Assembly: GCA_013334325.1 (NCBI GenBank)
Contig: JAAXXT010000026.1
Location: 1-32,796, forward strand
Source of the DNA: Erysipelotrichaceae bacterium
GTDB taxonomy: Bacteria; Bacillota_I; Bacilli_A; Erysipelotrichales; Erysipelotrichaceae
Reading direction: 5' to 3'
Length of the DNA: 32,796 nt
A model generated the notes under the pieces. It was not told the DNA's origin, made no database searches, and worked only from the letters and a program-made list of their open reading frames with translations. Made by a program: the position numbers and the translations under genes. This document shows positions 31,816 through 32,796 of the stretch, in pieces. Every line of letters starts with the position of its first letter. Position 1 is the first letter of the stretch.

Positions 31816-32796
31816 ATGGATCAAATCAAGGTTGGGGTGTTTATCTCACAACAGAGAAAAAAACAACAGATAACACAAAGCGAATTGGCCAATGCTTTGT
31901 TTGTCAGTGAACAAGCTGTTTCTAAATGGGAACGTGGCTTAAACTATCCAGATATTGCACTACTGTTTCGTTTGGCAGACCTTTTGAAGGTTTCAGTCAG
32001 TGAAATACTTCAAGGAGAACTCAGTGTGTCAGAGATCAAAACAGAAGAAGCAGTTAAAGAAGTTCTAGAGTATTCGTCAACCCTTATCAATAGAGAGAAG
32101 AAAAGCTTCTCAAAAAGAATTATGATTCTTAGATTGGTGATTGTTTTGATTATTGCAGGATTTATCAATTTTTATTTTCAAGTTCGGTCTCCTCAAATTT
32201 CTATGTCTCCATTTACCTCATCAGATACATTATGGCTCAACTATCAATTCAGAGATGTCCAACTCTTATCGACATGGGACTATTGTGGAAACATCAACGA
32301 TATACAGTTGTTTGCGATTTCGCAAAAATCGTTTTTTGAAGATAAGTCAAAAGTGGGCTATGCGATCAAGTTTCCTACTAGACTCGATGCTTCTATAGAA
32401 AAATCGATGGTTTGTCCTGCTTTAGTAGAAGTCAATCTTTCAAACAGCAACACTCTTGATTCCCTTTCCGTTAATAAAGGAGGGAAAGCGCTGTGGACCA
32501 GTCAGCGACAAGTGAAGCAGACTGAGACCACCCCTATCTTAAGCAGTACGATCGATGGATCATCTTTAGTGATCGATTATACGATTTACAATAAGAGCAC
32601 AAATGATACCCAGCTAGAATTGTATACACGATTCTCTATGACGGTTTCAGGTTATACCATCAACGGGAGCACAGCTTTAACTACGATTGAACTCAACAAA
32701 GACTTAGTTATAGTTAATCAGATCCCTAAAACATATCTGGATGCCTTGGAGAAAGGTTTATTAAGTTTTATATTGAAAGTAGAAGACAGTCAGAAG
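31816..32796 (+). CDS. Membrane-anchored XRE-family regulator, copy 2, 3'-truncated by window
   Basis: The reading frame from ATG 31816 (after AGAGGACAG) stays open for 327 codons to the window end, so the gene is incomplete here rather than broken. It is a paralogue of the preceding gene over its whole visible length: XRE helix-turn-helix (SELANALFVSEQAVSKWERG, 22-41), the TEEAVKEVLEYSS linker, a membrane helix (about 102-121, IMILRLVIVLIIAGFINFYF) and an outer domain with the shared STWDYCGN and VCPALVEV segments. Cys157 and Cys200 match the cysteines of copy 1. DNA-binding helices are nearly identical while the outer domains have diverged, which suggests the same operator but a different signal. 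Confidence 0.82.
   Translation, partial: MDQIKVGVFISQQRKKQQITQSELANALFVSEQAVSKWERGLNYPDIALLFRLADLLKVSVSEILQGELSVSEIKTEEAVKEVLEYSSTLINREKKSFSKRIMILRLVIVLIIAGFINFYFQVRSPQISMSPFTSSDTLWLNYQFRDVQLLSTWDYCGNINDIQLFAISQKSFFEDKSKVGYAIKFPTRLDASIEKSMVCPALVEVNLSNSNTLDSLSVNKGGKALWTSQRQVKQTETTPILSSTIDGSSLVIDYTIYNKSTNDTQLELYTRFSMTVSGYTINGSTALTTIELNKDLVIVNQIPKTYLDALEKGLLSFILKVEDSQK

Noticed and set aside
32153-32398. 81-codon plus-strand frame near the window end
   Set aside because: It is an out-of-frame shadow inside the truncated second XRE gene, whose own frame stays open from 31816 to 32796.
1-32796. Reading UGA as tryptophan (Mycoplasma code)
   Set aside because: TGA ends holB, ricT, the glycosyltransferases, rfbC, rfbB and metG at sensible positions in overlaps, and conserved Trp residues use TGG.

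Overview
The window is a low-GC bacterial chromosome segment. UGA is a real stop codon: several genes end in TGA, often inside ATGA overlaps, and tryptophan is read from TGG. This excludes the Mycoplasma/Spiroplasma code. The tmk-holB-ricT-rsmI gene order, a T-box leader before metG, a YtrA-type GntR/ABC operon and AAGGAG ribosome sites point to Bacillota or a related lineage such as Acholeplasma/Izemoplasma or Erysipelotrichia-like bacteria. Rubrerythrin suggests an anaerobic or microaerophilic life. No rRNA, tRNA, CRISPR array, insertion sequence or prophage gene was seen.

Layout. (1) 1-5438 is core housekeeping: the 3' part of surE, a convergent NUDIX hydrolase, the overlapping operon tmk-holB-ricT-rsmI, then rubrerythrin. 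(2) 5475-19857 is a surface-glycan island of two divergent transcription units around a 471-base gene-free gap. The minus unit has two GT2 glycosyltransferases, an O-acetyltransferase, a CgeB-like glycosyltransferase and a sugar-nucleotide epimerase with a Cys/His insertion. The plus unit has a WsaF-like rhamnosyltransferase, a GT4 enzyme, the Wzm/Wzt ABC exporter, a double-domain GT2 and the complete dTDP-L-rhamnose pathway (rfbC, rfbB, rfbD, rfbA). Together they would make dTDP-rhamnose, build a rhamnose-containing chain on the cytoplasmic side, decorate it with acetyl groups and perhaps a rhamnose-derived sugar, and export it. No chain-initiating sugar transferase or ligase lies in the window. 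(3) 20315-23579 holds an ADP-ribosylglycohydrolase, a von Willebrand A protein with an unusual C-terminal half, and a lipoprotein. (4) 23733-26504 is a T-box-controlled metG-DNA glycosylase operon. (5) 26532-29999 is a minus-strand GntR-ABC transporter operon. (6) 30074-32796 holds two tandem paralogues of a membrane-anchored XRE regulator, the second cut by the window end, each behind the same operator-like inverted repeat.

The strongest items for follow-up are the tandem membrane-anchored XRE proteins with matching operators and nearly identical recognition helices, the vWA protein whose C-terminal half resembles a decayed two-lobed retropepsin, a very high GATC density in the core genes that is absent from parts of the glycan island, and a metG T-box whose acceptor-pairing base does not fit the usual tRNA-Met. 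Functions are inferred from motifs read by eye; no database search was run.
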